Positions 6,395 to 14,904 of a DNA stretch of 22,131 nt are shown in pieces. A program made the position numbers and the translations under genes. The first letter of the stretch is position 1. Each line of letters opens with the position of its first letter. Where the stretch lies: the NCBI GenBank assembly GCA_009787485.1, contig WQWP01000024.1:1-22131 (forward strand). Reading direction: 5' to 3'. The notes under the pieces were generated by a model, which saw nothing but the letters and a program-made list of their open reading frames with translations, did no database searches and had not been told where the DNA came from. This DNA comes from Lentimicrobiaceae bacterium (GTDB taxonomy: Bacteria > Bacteroidota > Bacteroidia > Bacteroidales > WCHB1-69).

Positions 6395-8494
6395 ATGAGA
6401 TTATTTTTAACATTCATGACTGTTGTCTTTTTGTACCTGCAAGGTTTTTCACAAACCAACCCGTTTTTTAAAGAATGGGATACGCCGTATGGCGTTCCGC
6501 CTTTCGAGAAAATTAAAATTGAACACTTTATGCCAGCCTATCAAGCCGGAATGGCGGAAGAAATGGCGCAAATCTGGGCAATTATCCGCAATCCCGAAGC
6601 GCCTGATTTTGAGAATACAATTGTGGAGATGGATAGATCGGGGGAGTTGTTGCGAAAAGTAATGCCTGTGTTTAGCGGCGTTTCGAGCGTGAATAACAAC
6701 CCTGAACTGCAAGCATTGGCGCGGCAATTCTCACCCATGATCAGCAAACATTATGATGACATTAACTTAAATCCTGAACTATTTAAACGTGTAAAAGTTG
6801 TTTACGAGCAAAAAGACCAGTTGAATTTGAATGTGGAACAAAAGAAATTATTGGAAAATATTTACCGCCGTTTTATTCGCAGTGGTGCGGATTTACCGAC
6901 GGACAAACAAGCCAAATTACGCGAAATAAATAGCCAACTCTCGGCTTTGCAATTGCAATTTAGTCAGAATCTACTCTCAGAAACAGCTAATTACACACTG
7001 AAAGCAACCGACAAATCGCGGCTTTCCGGCTTATCGGATGCCCAACTCGCTGACGCAAAATCTCGTGCGCAAAAAGTAGAAGACGCAGGCGCTTTTTATT
7101 TCGGTTTGGACAATCCCAGCATTATGCCGTTTTTGCAAAATGCGGACGACCGTGAATATCGCACTGAAATGTTAACCGCTTATCTTAATCGTGCTAACAA
7201 CGATAACGACAAAGACAACAAAGAGATTATCAAAAAGATCGTAGCATTGCGTTTGGAACGTGCCAAACTCATGGGTTATGAAAATTTTGCAGAATTGGCA
7301 ATTGAAGACCGTATGTCAAAAGATCCTGAAACAGTCATGGCATTTTTGGATAAAATGTGGACGCCTTCTATAAAAATGGCAAAAAATGAATTAAACGACA
7401 TCGAAAAAATGATGAAAAAACAGGGAGTTGCATCGCCTTCCACACCTGCCGACTGGCGCTATTTTTTCAACAAGTCAAAACAACAAAAATATAACATCAA
7501 TCAAGAGGAAATTCGTCAATATTTTCAAATGGAAAACGTGCGTAATGGTATTTTTTACGTTTGCAACCGACTTTGGGGCATCACATTTGAAGAATTGCAA
7601 AATATGCCGGTTCCTCATCCGGAAGCCACTGCTTGGGAGTGTAAAGACAAAGACGGCAGCACATTGGGTGTATTGTATTTGGATATGCACCCACGTCCGG
7701 GAATGAAAAACGGTGGCGCCTGGTGCGGCGGATACCGTGCACATCGCTACAACGAAAACGGGGAGCGGATGTTCCCAATTATCACGATTGCTTGCAATTT
7801 CACTCGTCCTTCGGGAGATAAACCTGCTTTATTGACCACCGACGAAACCAATACTTTTTTCCACGAATTCGGACATGCTTTAGACGGTTTGTTCAGAGAA
7901 ACAAAATATTACGGAACAAGCAGAAATCAAAGGGATTTCGGCGAATTTGCCTCACAAATTATGGAACACTGGGCTTTTGAGCCGGAGGTGCTGAAAGTAT
8001 ATGCCAAACATTACAAAACAGGCGCAGTCATCCCGTCTTCATTAGTAAAAAAAATAGAGCAAAATGAAATGTACGGGCAAGGCTTTATTACCACTGAATT
8101 TTTGGCAGCTTCTTTGTTAGATATGGAATATCATTTACTCACAGAAATTCCGCAAGATTTTGAGATCGAAAGTTTTGAAACATCGGTGCTTGAAAAATAC
8201 GGTTTAATTTCGCAAATACCGCCGCGCTACAGAAGCACTTATTTTTCGCACACATTTTCAGGAGGATATACCGCAGGGTATTACATGTACCTTTGGGCAG
8301 AACAACTTGACAGCGACGCATTTGAAGCGTTTTTGGAAAAGAAAAACATTTTCGACCCCGATTTAGCACATAAATTGCGTTACGAAATTTTTGCTCGTGG
8401 CGGCACAGAAAACGCTATAGTGTTGTATAAGAATTTTAGAGGGAAGGAGCCAGATGTAAATGCGTTGTTGAGAAATAGGGGATTGCATTTTTAG
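6395..8494 (+). CDS. dcp: M3-family metallopeptidase (peptidyl-dipeptidase Dcp-like), secreted
   Basis: The 699-residue protein has the zinc motif HEFGH (His490, Glu491, His494) and the downstream glutamate region FGEFASQIMEHW that supplies the third ligand, both typical of oligopeptidases of family M3. Length and the pattern SRNQRDFGEFASQ...MYGQGF...SHTFSGGYTAGYYMYLWAEQLDSDAF fit Dcp, which removes C-terminal dipeptides from short peptides. An N-terminal signal peptide (MRLFLTFMTVVFLYLQGFSQ) points to export, as in many Bacteroidota Dcp proteins. The frame stays open upstream through tRNA-Cys to 6188, but that extension is not real; the ATG at 6395 gives the signal peptide and sits 24 nt from a -7-like element. 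It follows the tRNA terminator, so it starts its own unit. Confidence 0.92.
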   Translation: MRLFLTFMTVVFLYLQGFSQTNPFFKEWDTPYGVPPFEKIKIEHFMPAYQAGMAEEMAQIWAIIRNPEAPDFENTIVEMDRSGELLRKVMPVFSGVSSVNNNPELQALARQFSPMISKHYDDINLNPELFKRVKVVYEQKDQLNLNVEQKKLLENIYRRFIRSGADLPTDKQAKLREINSQLSALQLQFSQNLLSETANYTLKATDKSRLSGLSDAQLADAKSRAQKVEDAGAFYFGLDNPSIMPFLQNADDREYRTEMLTAYLNRANNDNDKDNKEIIKKIVALRLERAKLMGYENFAELAIEDRMSKDPETVMAFLDKMWTPSIKMAKNELNDIEKMMKKQGVASPSTPADWRYFFNKSKQQKYNINQEEIRQYFQMENVRNGIFYVCNRLWGITFEELQNMPVPHPEATAWECKDKDGSTLGVLYLDMHPRPGMKNGGAWCGGYRAHRYNENGERMFPIITIACNFTRPSGDKPALLTTDETNTFFHEFGHALDGLFRETKYYGTSRNQRDFGEFASQIMEHWAFEPEVLKVYAKHYKTGAVIPSSLVKKIEQNEMYGQGFITTEFLAASLLDMEYHLLTEIPQDFEIESFETSVLEKYGLISQIPPRYRSTYFSHTFSGGYTAGYYMYLWAEQLDSDAFEAFLEKKNIFDPDLAHKLRYEIFARGGTENAIVLYKNFRGKEPDVNALLRNRGLHF

Positions 8495-8500
8495 TAAAAT

Positions 8501-8508
8501 TATGTTTC
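8501..8508 (+). promoter_or_regulatory. Weak candidate -7 element before the acyltransferase gene (TATGTTTC)
   Basis: TATGTTTC matches TAnnTTTG at seven of eight positions, 19 nt before the ATG at 8528 and 6 nt after the peptidase stop. The short gap also allows simple readthrough from the peptidase gene. Confidence 0.3.
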
Positions 8509-8527
8509 TTTGCATGAAATAAAACAC

Positions 8528-9091
8528 ATGAAAAAAATCTGTTTGTTTACTTTAAAACTGTTGCATTACCAAATAGATTTGGCGAATGTACCCACAGAAA
8601 AAAAGTACGTTTTAGTGTTTGCACCGCACACAAGCTGGACAGATTTTATAGTAGGAAAAATCGCTTTAACCGCCATGGATGTCAAAGCGATGTTCCTGAT
8701 AAAAAAAGAAATATTTTTCTTTCCTTTAGGAATTTGGCTAAGATATATTGGTGGTTATCCGGTAGATAGAAAACGCACCCAAAAATTAACCGATACAATT
8801 GCAGAATTTATTAAGGGAAAAGACGAAATTGTTTTTCTTATTGCACCTGAAGGCACGCGCAAGTGTATAGAAACATGGAAACGCGGGTTCTATTACATCG
8901 CTCAAAAAGCCGGAGTGCCGATTGCTTTGGCTTATTTGAATTATCATGATAAAAAAGGAGGAATAGGTCCTATTTTTTACCCAACGGGAGATTATGAGGC
9001 CGATTTGCAAGAAATTCAAAAATTCTATTGTGGAATGGCGGGGAAGAAAAAAGGGCGGTTTAATTTGGAAAAGGAAGAAGCACACAGATGA
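8528..9091 (+). CDS. PlsC-like 1-acyl-glycerol-3-phosphate acyltransferase family protein
   Basis: The 187-residue protein shows the acyltransferase catalytic motif HTSWTD (His34, Asp39; HX4D) and the substrate-binding motif APEGTRK (Glu108-Thr110). This family transfers acyl chains to lysophospholipids or similar acceptors at the inner membrane face. It is short for PlsC but normal for the compact Bacteroidota relatives. The ATG at 8528 is preferred over a TTG at 8510. The last four codons (Ala-His-Arg-stop) lie inside a 16-bp inverted-repeat arm starting at 9080, so the repeat sets the C terminus. The dehydrogenase gene downstream is on the same strand; whether both are in one transcript depends on the hairpin between them. 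The acyl acceptor cannot be told. Confidence 0.85.
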   Translation: MKKICLFTLKLLHYQIDLANVPTEKKYVLVFAPHTSWTDFIVGKIALTAMDVKAMFLIKKEIFFFPLGIWLRYIGGYPVDRKRTQKLTDTIAEFIKGKDEIVFLIAPEGTRKCIETWKRGFYYIAQKAGVPIALAYLNYHDKKGGIGPIFYPTGDYEADLQEIQKFYCGMAGKKKGRFNLEKEEAHR

Positions 9092-9149
9092 CACAGATTG
9101 AACTGATATATACACATTAAATCTGTAAAATCTTGTGTCATCTGTGTGC
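9080..9149. repeat. Inverted repeat with perfect 16-bp arms (ACACAG/CTGTGT family)
   Basis: GCACACAGATGACACA (9080-9095) is exactly the reverse complement of 9134-9149, with a 38-nt loop. It fills the gap between the acyltransferase and dehydrogenase genes, reaches into the former and supplies its TGA stop. A run of A rather than T follows on the plus strand, so it is not a standard rho-independent terminator in that direction. The sequence style matches repeats at 14905-14987 and 18900-18931. Confidence 0.85.
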
Positions 9150-9165
9150 AAAAAAACATAATAAA

Positions 9166-10017
9166 ATGAAGAAAACAGCAATTATCACCGGCGCCGACGG
9201 CGGCATGGGCAGCGAAATTACAAAGGCTATCGCAAAAGCCGGTTATACCACCATCATGGCATGTTTCCCAAGCCCAAATGCACAAAAAATGCACGCTAAA
9301 ATTCAAAAAAAAACAAAAGGAGAAATTGTTTTGCTTCCTCTAGATTTAGCTTCGCCGGAGTCCATTTTTAATTTTGTTGAAAAAGTTAAAAATAATTACC
9401 CGCAAATAGACCTCTTGATTAATAACGCAGGTGTATTATATCCAATATGTAAAGATGTGGACGGCAAGTGGGATTACACAACTATGGTAAATTATTTTGG
9501 ACATTATATACTCACAAACAAACTGTTACCATTTTTTCGCGAAGGCGCAAGGGTGGTCAATGTGGTTTCGTTAACCTACAGGTATGGGAAAATTAAACCT
9601 CAATTTTTCGAAAGCGGAAGAAACTCCTGGGTTCAGCAAGTTAGAAATTATTCAAATTCAAAATTGGCGTTGCTTTATTTCAGCTTAGATTTGGCAGAAC
9701 AATTGAAAGAAAGAAGCATTACGGTAAATTGCAGCGACCCGGGCATTGTGGGAACAAAAATCATTGCGATGAACAATAAGTTTTTTGACATCATTTGTGA
9801 AGTTTTTGCACGTCCTTTCATGACATCTCCAAAAAATGGGGCAAAAACTGCCATTTATTTGGCATTGAATGAAGATGCAGGCAAAATTTCCGGCGGATAT
9901 TTTAAAAATGCAAAAAAAGTTTCCGTTTTGAACAGTTTTTTACAGGATGACAATGCCAAAAAACTACTTCGAGAACTCACACAAAATTTGTTACACGAAA
10001 GAAACATTACATTATGA
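9166..10017 (+). CDS. Short-chain dehydrogenase/reductase (SDR)
   Basis: A 283-residue classical SDR. The cofactor-binding TGADGGMG (residues 8-15), the NNAG motif (86-89), catalytic Ser135 in VVSLTYRYG and the YSNSK active site (Tyr162, Lys166) are all present. The pattern resembles the retinol-dehydrogenase/WW-oxidoreductase-like SDRs with a PG-type DPGIVGT segment after the active site, usually NADP(H)-dependent; the substrate cannot be read. The ATG at 9166 is chosen because an upstream in-frame TTG (9133) lies inside the inverted repeat. Its stop overlaps the start of the LD-carboxypeptidase gene (ATGA), so the two are probably translationally coupled. Confidence 0.9.
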   Translation: MKKTAIITGADGGMGSEITKAIAKAGYTTIMACFPSPNAQKMHAKIQKKTKGEIVLLPLDLASPESIFNFVEKVKNNYPQIDLLINNAGVLYPICKDVDGKWDYTTMVNYFGHYILTNKLLPFFREGARVVNVVSLTYRYGKIKPQFFESGRNSWVQQVRNYSNSKLALLYFSLDLAEQLKERSITVNCSDPGIVGTKIIAMNNKFFDIICEVFARPFMTSPKNGAKTAIYLALNEDAGKISGGYFKNAKKVSVLNSFLQDDNAKKLLRELTQNLLHERNITL

Positions 10018-10916
10018 TACAACCTCCTTACTTAACAGCTGGCGATACGATCGGCATTGTGGCCCCGGCGCGAAAAGTGAATCGGGAGGAGTTGGCATTT
10101 GCCATCCGCTGGTGGGAAGAAAAAGGATTTCGTGTAGTGTTGGGAAAACATCTGTTTGCGGAACATCATCAGTACGCCGGCACCGATGCAGCACGCATGG
10201 AAGATTTGCAAAACATGCTGGATAATAGCAACATAAAAGCTGTTTTTTGCGCTCGCGGCGGATATGGCACCTTACGCATTATTGATCAATTGGAATGGCT
10301 AAGTTTTAATTTAGACCCCAAATGGATTTGCGGATTCAGCGATATTACAGTATTGCATGCACATATAAACAAAATTTGTAGGGTCGCCACCATTCACACC
10401 ACCATGCCCGTTTCTATGAATGGAAACAACTTGATAAACCTTGAAACACTTTTCCAAACTTTAACAGGAGAGCATCTTACTTATAAGTGCAAGCCTCACG
10501 CATTGAACAGAACTGGGGAGTGTACGGGAGAACTTATCGGGGGAAATTTGTCGTTGTTGTATGCTCTTTCCGGATCTATTTCTGATTTAGATACGACAAA
10601 CAAAATTCTCTTTATTGAAGATGTAGATGAATATTTATATCACATTGACAGAATGTTGCTACAATTGAAGCGTTCCGGAAAGCTCAAAAATTTAGCCGGT
10701 TTATTAGTCGGTAATTTTACCAAAATGCGAGACAACGAAATTGCTTTCGGCAGCACTTTTGAGCAAATTATTCGGGAACATTGCGAGGAATACAACTTTC
10801 CTCTCGCGTTTAATTTTCCCGCCGGGCACGATGAGATTAATGTGGCGATGAAATTTGGGGTGAATTGTGCTTTAAGGGTGGAGGGCGCAAAGACGGTGGT
10901 GGAATGGGAGACTTAA
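10014..10916 (+). CDS. ldcA: LD-carboxypeptidase (peptidase family S66, LdcA-like)
   Basis: S66 enzymes cut the terminal D-alanine from murein tetrapeptides, a step of cytoplasmic peptidoglycan recycling; some relatives act on microcin C7-like peptides. The 300-residue protein has the nucleophile in GFSDIT (Ser109), the glutamate in LFIEDVDEYLYHIDRML (Glu201) and the histidine in FPAGHDEINV (His271), the Ser-Glu-His triad of the family. The N-terminal block GDTIGIVAPA and the CARGGYGTLRIIDQL loop are also typical. There is no signal peptide, fitting a cytoplasmic role. The ATG overlaps the dehydrogenase stop by 4 nt. It ends 40 nt from the convergent endonuclease gene. Confidence 0.92.
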   Translation: MIQPPYLTAGDTIGIVAPARKVNREELAFAIRWWEEKGFRVVLGKHLFAEHHQYAGTDAARMEDLQNMLDNSNIKAVFCARGGYGTLRIIDQLEWLSFNLDPKWICGFSDITVLHAHINKICRVATIHTTMPVSMNGNNLINLETLFQTLTGEHLTYKCKPHALNRTGECTGELIGGNLSLLYALSGSISDLDTTNKILFIEDVDEYLYHIDRMLLQLKRSGKLKNLAGLLVGNFTKMRDNEIAFGSTFEQIIREHCEEYNFPLAFNFPAGHDEINVAMKFGVNCALRVEGAKTVVEWET

Positions 10917-10956
10917 AAAATTAGTTTGTGCTTAATTATTTGTATGAACATTGCTG

Positions 10957-12129
10957 TTATTTCCAAACCCAACAATCTTCACAGATCGTTGTTTCTATCT
11001 TTTTTTCGTAACGCTTGTTGGGCAAATTATCGTAAAAATTGATGCCCGTAAGCTTTTGAACGCTATCTATGGTTACCGCATAATTTTGTAAAGGCGCTGG
11101 GTTTCTAAAATCTTCATGGGGCATAATAAATCCTATTCCCTTTACCTCACTCGAGGAATTGTAAACCAAAATCACTTTGTAAAAATATTCAGGTACTGAT
11201 ATCCTAGTCTTTGATTTGTATCCTTCGTTCTCTTTTTCGGTTAGCAAATCTCTAATAGAGGGTAGTTCGTTCCGCAATACAGGACCTGTAACAACATATA
11301 GAGTATCATATACTTCTGCCCATTTCCGAACAAGAGTTTCTAATTTTTTCCAAATACCGTCGTTGAAATTTTGTTTTTGCGGACTGATATTACTACAATA
11401 GAAAGTTTCTAATCGAGCCTCTCTCAGCCAACTCATATCTTCATTAGCACACAAATGCCCTCTGCTGTATTTAGAATTTGTATAATCCTCATGCTTTACC
11501 GTGCTGCCATTCTTCACAGTGGGGTCTACCTTAAAATTGGGTCTGTTTCCATCATCCTTCATATCTTTAATTCGCCTTTCTTTGCACAACATATAAGCCA
11601 CCCAATCCGCTTGCTTGTGGGCATCATTAAAGAATAATGAAAACCCTATGTGTGAAACAATGTGCTCCGGTTCATTCGTATAAGGAATCTCTAAATTATT
11701 TACAGGAACAAAGACAGGGGTTAATTTTTTAAAATTACTAATATATAAACTGTCTAAATCTGTCTTACCTATTGTATACGGAATTTGAAATTTATAAAAA
11801 GGTTCTGCCATCATTTGTTGATCATCTTGTAAAGAAATTACAAAATCCTCAGTTTGATCATGGCGTTTTAATGTTAGAGTAAAATTCTCATAATCATCAA
11901 ATACAAAATTAGCGACTTTCAAAAAGCAGCTATCATTTATTTCAGAATTCCAATGATAATGAACCCCCTGAAAATCTTCATTTTGGGATATGGGTTTTAT
12001 TTCAGTAACGATAACCTCCGCCGGTACGCATGAAATAAGCGACAATGCTACAATTGCACAAAAAAACGTTAAAAAGTTTTTGCTGCTACTGTCAGCTGCT
12101 GTTTTTGTTGTTGTAAATTTTTGATACAT
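10957..12129 (-). CDS. DNA/RNA non-specific endonuclease, putative lipoprotein, with an unrecognised N-terminal domain
   Basis: The C-terminal part (about residues 155-385) is a NUC-type endonuclease: SRGHLCANED (222-231, the DRGH motif with Ser in place of Asp, general base His225), then NISPQKQNFNDGIWKKLE with the metal-binding Asn, and YVVTGPVL. Such enzymes cut single- and double-stranded nucleic acid using magnesium. The N terminus has a hydrophobic stretch ending LIS-C (Cys34), read as a lipoprotein signal, though the 18-residue polar lead before it is long. Residues 40-150 are rich in beta-strand-like sequence and I recognise no family. A perfect TATTTTTG element lies 66 nt upstream. 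It faces the LD-carboxypeptidase gene and follows mutS on the same strand. Confidence 0.85.
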   Translation of the reverse strand: MYQKFTTTKTAADSSSKNFLTFFCAIVALSLISCVPAEVIVTEIKPISQNEDFQGVHYHWNSEINDSCFLKVANFVFDDYENFTLTLKRHDQTEDFVISLQDDQQMMAEPFYKFQIPYTIGKTDLDSLYISNFKKLTPVFVPVNNLEIPYTNEPEHIVSHIGFSLFFNDAHKQADWVAYMLCKERRIKDMKDDGNRPNFKVDPTVKNGSTVKHEDYTNSKYSRGHLCANEDMSWLREARLETFYCSNISPQKQNFNDGIWKKLETLVRKWAEVYDTLYVVTGPVLRNELPSIRDLLTEKENEGYKSKTRISVPEYFYKVILVYNSSSEVKGIGFIMPHEDFRNPAPLQNYAVTIDSVQKLTGINFYDNLPNKRYEKKIETTICEDCWVWK

Positions 12130-12195
12130 AAAAAGGGGGTTTAAATTATGAATATTTTTTTGTTAGACGCAGGTGTTCGTCATTATTTTGAAGTG

Positions 12196-12203
12196 CAAAA
12201 ATA
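12196..12203 (-). promoter_or_regulatory. -7 element for the endonuclease gene (TATTTTTG)
   Basis: On the minus strand this reads TATTTTTGC, a full match to TAnnTTTG. It lies in the 111-nt gap after mutS, so the endonuclease probably has its own promoter. No TTTG is found at the usual -33 spacing. Confidence 0.55.
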
Positions 12204-12240
12204 TTCTTTTTTATCAAATATTCTCAATTTCAATTCGGTT

Positions 12241-14847
12241 TTACTTTTTCTTCTTTACCAACAAACTTTTAATATCATTCAATTTCATCAACGCCTCCAC
12301 CGGCGTGAGACGATCTACATCCGTATCCATAATCTGCTCCTTAATATCTAACAGGAGCGGATCATCTAAGTTGATGAAACTAAGTTGGTAACCGGCTTCT
12401 TTCTTTTCAATCACCGGTTTAGTGTCGGAGGTGGCGCGGGCGCTTTCCAATTGTTGCAGCACTTCTTCGGCGCGTCTCAACACGGCGTAAGGCATACCGG
12501 CCATGCGGGCTACATGGATGCCGAAGCTGTGCTCGCTGCCGCCTTGTTCTAATTTTCTTAAAAACAGTATTTTATTGTTAATTTCTTGTATGGTAATATG
12601 GAAATTTTTAATGCGCGGGAATTGCTCCGCCATGTTATTTAACTCATGGTAATGTGTGGCAAACAATACTTTAGCGCGGTATTGTTTGTGCTCGTGCAGA
12701 AACTCTGCAATAGACCAGGCAATTGAAACGCCATCGTAAGTGCTGGTGCCGCGCCCGATTTCGTCTAACAAAATTAAACTGCGGTTGGAAATGTTGTTCA
12801 AAATGCTGGCGGTTTCGTTCATTTCTACCATAAAAGTAGATTCGCCGGTAGAGATATTATCTGAAGCGCCAACACGTGTAAATATCTTATCAACAATACT
12901 TAAATGGGTGCTTTCTGCCGGAACAAAACAACCCATTTGCGCCATCAAAACAATCAATGCCGTTTGGCGTAATAATGCCGATTTTCCCGACATATTCGGT
13001 CCTGTAATGATGATAATTTGCTGATGGTCATTGTCTAAATAGAGATCGTTAGCAACATAGAATTGCCCGGGCGGTAACTGCTTTTCAATCACCGGATGCC
13101 TGCCGTTTTTAATTTTCAACGCCGTGCCTTCTTCAAAAATGGGTTTGGTATAATTGTTTTCAATGGATACCATCGCGAAGCAAAGCAACACATCCAAACG
13201 CGCAATGAGCCTCGCATTGTGTTGAATAGTAGGAATATAGTCGAGCATGCTCACTACCAAATCGTTGAATAAACATGTTTCTATTTCAATAATTTTGTCT
13301 TCTGCGCCCAAGATTTTTGTTTCCAATTCTTTGAGTTCTTCCGTGATGTAACGTTCCGCATTCGTCAGCGTTTGTTTGCGAATCCACTCGTTAGGCACTC
13401 TATTTTTGTGTGTATTCGTAACTTCTATATAGTAACCAAAAACGTTGTTAAATCCGATTTTCAATGAAGGAATGCCGGTTGCCATAGCTTCGCGCTGTTG
13501 AATTTGCGCCAAAATCGCCTTGCTGTTTTTGGTAATGGAGTTTAATTCGTCTAATTCCGAATCCACGCCGTGGTTAAAGACACGGCCTTTCGTGATGAAG
13601 ATAGGTGTATTTTCATAAATCTCTTTTTCAATGCGTTGACATAATGAAATGATGGGATTTAATTGTTCGGCTATTTTTTTTAGCGCAGGATGTTGTGCAA
13701 CCTGACATAATGTTTTCAGTTTCTCTACTGCACGCAACGAGCGCGCTAATTGCAATACCTCTCTGGGATTTACCTTTCCGGTGGCCACTTTGGATACCAA
13801 TCGTTCTAAATCGCCCACCGACTTAAATGTGGTTCTGATATTTTCCGAAAGTTCTTCATTTTCAATAAAATACTTCACAATTGCCAACCGTTCTTCAATC
13901 ATCACCTTTTCTTTGAGGGGCAGCACGAGCCATTTGCGCAGCATGCGTGAGCCCATCGGCGTTTGCGTTTGATCTAAAACTTGCAACAATGTAACCGCAT
14001 TATCATGAGGCGAATGAATCAACTCTAAATTGCGCACCGTAAATCTATCCAACCACACATAATGCTCTTCTTCAATGCGATTTAGTTTGTTAATGTGTTG
14101 TATTTTATGATTTTGTGTTTCGTACAAATAGTGCAATGCGGCTCCGGCGGCAATAATACCGAGCGGCAGATTTTCTATCCCGAAACCCTTCAATGAATTG
14201 GTTTGAAAATGTTTGGTCAATAATTCGTAGGTAAAATCCTGTGTAAACACCCAATCATCAAACGTGGTCAACAACAATTTATCTCCAAAAAGCTCTTTAA
14301 AAATGCCGGTTTTATGTTTTTGAATGACCAATTCGGAAGGTTTGAAATTTTGGAGCAGCTTATCCATATACTCATGGTTTCCTTCCGCTACATAAAACTC
14401 TCCGGTTGAAATATCCACAAACGCGATGCCGCACAATTTATCTGTTAAGTGAATAGAAGCCAAGAAATTATTCTCTTTTTGCTCCAACACTTTATCATTT
14501 ATGGAGACGCCTGGCGTAACCAATTCCGTAATTCCGCGTTTCACGATGGTTTTCGCCAATTTCGGGTCTTCCAGCTGTTCGCAGATTGCCACGCGCAAGC
14601 CCGCCCGCACCAACTTTGGCAAATACACATCTAAGGAGTGGTGCGGAAATCCTGCAAGTTCTACGTATTGCGCTGCGCCGTTGGCACGCTTGGTCAGCAC
14701 AATGCCAAGCACTTGCGAGGTCCTAATAGCATCCTCTCCGAACGTTTCGTAAAAATCGCCCACCCGAAACAACAAAATCGCATCAGGGTGCTTCGCCTTG
14801 AATTGGTTGTATTGTCTCATCAAGGGAGTTTCGGCGGGTTTAGACAT
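12241..14847 (-). CDS. mutS: DNA mismatch repair protein MutS
   Basis: An 868-residue MutS of normal length. The N terminus has the mismatch-recognition segment RVGDFYETFGEDA, with the Phe-x-Glu that stacks on and contacts the mispaired base. The ATPase part has Walker A GPNMSGKS (616-623), the following CFVPAE, Walker B LILLDEIGRGTS, and the conserved ATHYHEL. The C-terminal tail ends PVEALMKLNDIKSLL, the usual helix of MutS1 proteins. MutS recognises mismatches and small loops, then recruits MutL after ATP exchange. A perfect TATTTTTG element sits 39 nt upstream of the ATG, directly beside the inner edge of an inverted repeat. No mutL is in view. The interrupted helicase at 1449-3755 could be functionally relevant, since UvrD acts with MutS in some bacteria. 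Confidence 0.97.
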   Translation of the reverse strand: MSKPAETPLMRQYNQFKAKHPDAILLFRVGDFYETFGEDAIRTSQVLGIVLTKRANGAAQYVELAGFPHHSLDVYLPKLVRAGLRVAICEQLEDPKLAKTIVKRGITELVTPGVSINDKVLEQKENNFLASIHLTDKLCGIAFVDISTGEFYVAEGNHEYMDKLLQNFKPSELVIQKHKTGIFKELFGDKLLLTTFDDWVFTQDFTYELLTKHFQTNSLKGFGIENLPLGIIAAGAALHYLYETQNHKIQHINKLNRIEEEHYVWLDRFTVRNLELIHSPHDNAVTLLQVLDQTQTPMGSRMLRKWLVLPLKEKVMIEERLAIVKYFIENEELSENIRTTFKSVGDLERLVSKVATGKVNPREVLQLARSLRAVEKLKTLCQVAQHPALKKIAEQLNPIISLCQRIEKEIYENTPIFITKGRVFNHGVDSELDELNSITKNSKAILAQIQQREAMATGIPSLKIGFNNVFGYYIEVTNTHKNRVPNEWIRKQTLTNAERYITEELKELETKILGAEDKIIEIETCLFNDLVVSMLDYIPTIQHNARLIARLDVLLCFAMVSIENNYTKPIFEEGTALKIKNGRHPVIEKQLPPGQFYVANDLYLDNDHQQIIIITGPNMSGKSALLRQTALIVLMAQMGCFVPAESTHLSIVDKIFTRVGASDNISTGESTFMVEMNETASILNNISNRSLILLDEIGRGTSTYDGVSIAWSIAEFLHEHKQYRAKVLFATHYHELNNMAEQFPRIKNFHITIQEINNKILFLRKLEQGGSEHSFGIHVARMAGMPYAVLRRAEEVLQQLESARATSDTKPVIEKKEAGYQLSFINLDDPLLLDIKEQIMDTDVDRLTPVEALMKLNDIKSLLVKKKK

Positions 14848-14886
14848 GGGAAATTAAGAATTAAAAGATTTTTGGGTTTTGAGGTG

Positions 14887-14894
14887 CAAAAATA
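14887..14894 (-). promoter_or_regulatory. -7 element for mutS (TATTTTTG)
   Basis: Minus-strand TATTTTTGC is a full match to TAnnTTTG, ending 39 nt before the mutS ATG. The inverted repeat at 14905-14987 starts only 10 bp upstream, so the -33 region of this promoter falls within the repeat. Confidence 0.6.
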
Positions 14895-14904
14895 ACATTT
14901 TTTC

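Noticed and set aside
9133..9165. TTG start for the short-chain dehydrogenase
   Set aside because: It lies in the inverted-repeat arm; the ATG at 9166 starts directly before the cofactor-binding fold.
12148..12391. Plus-strand small proteins beside and over the 3' end of mutS
   Set aside because: They are antisense to mutS and its leader region, of biased AT-rich composition, and resemble no family.
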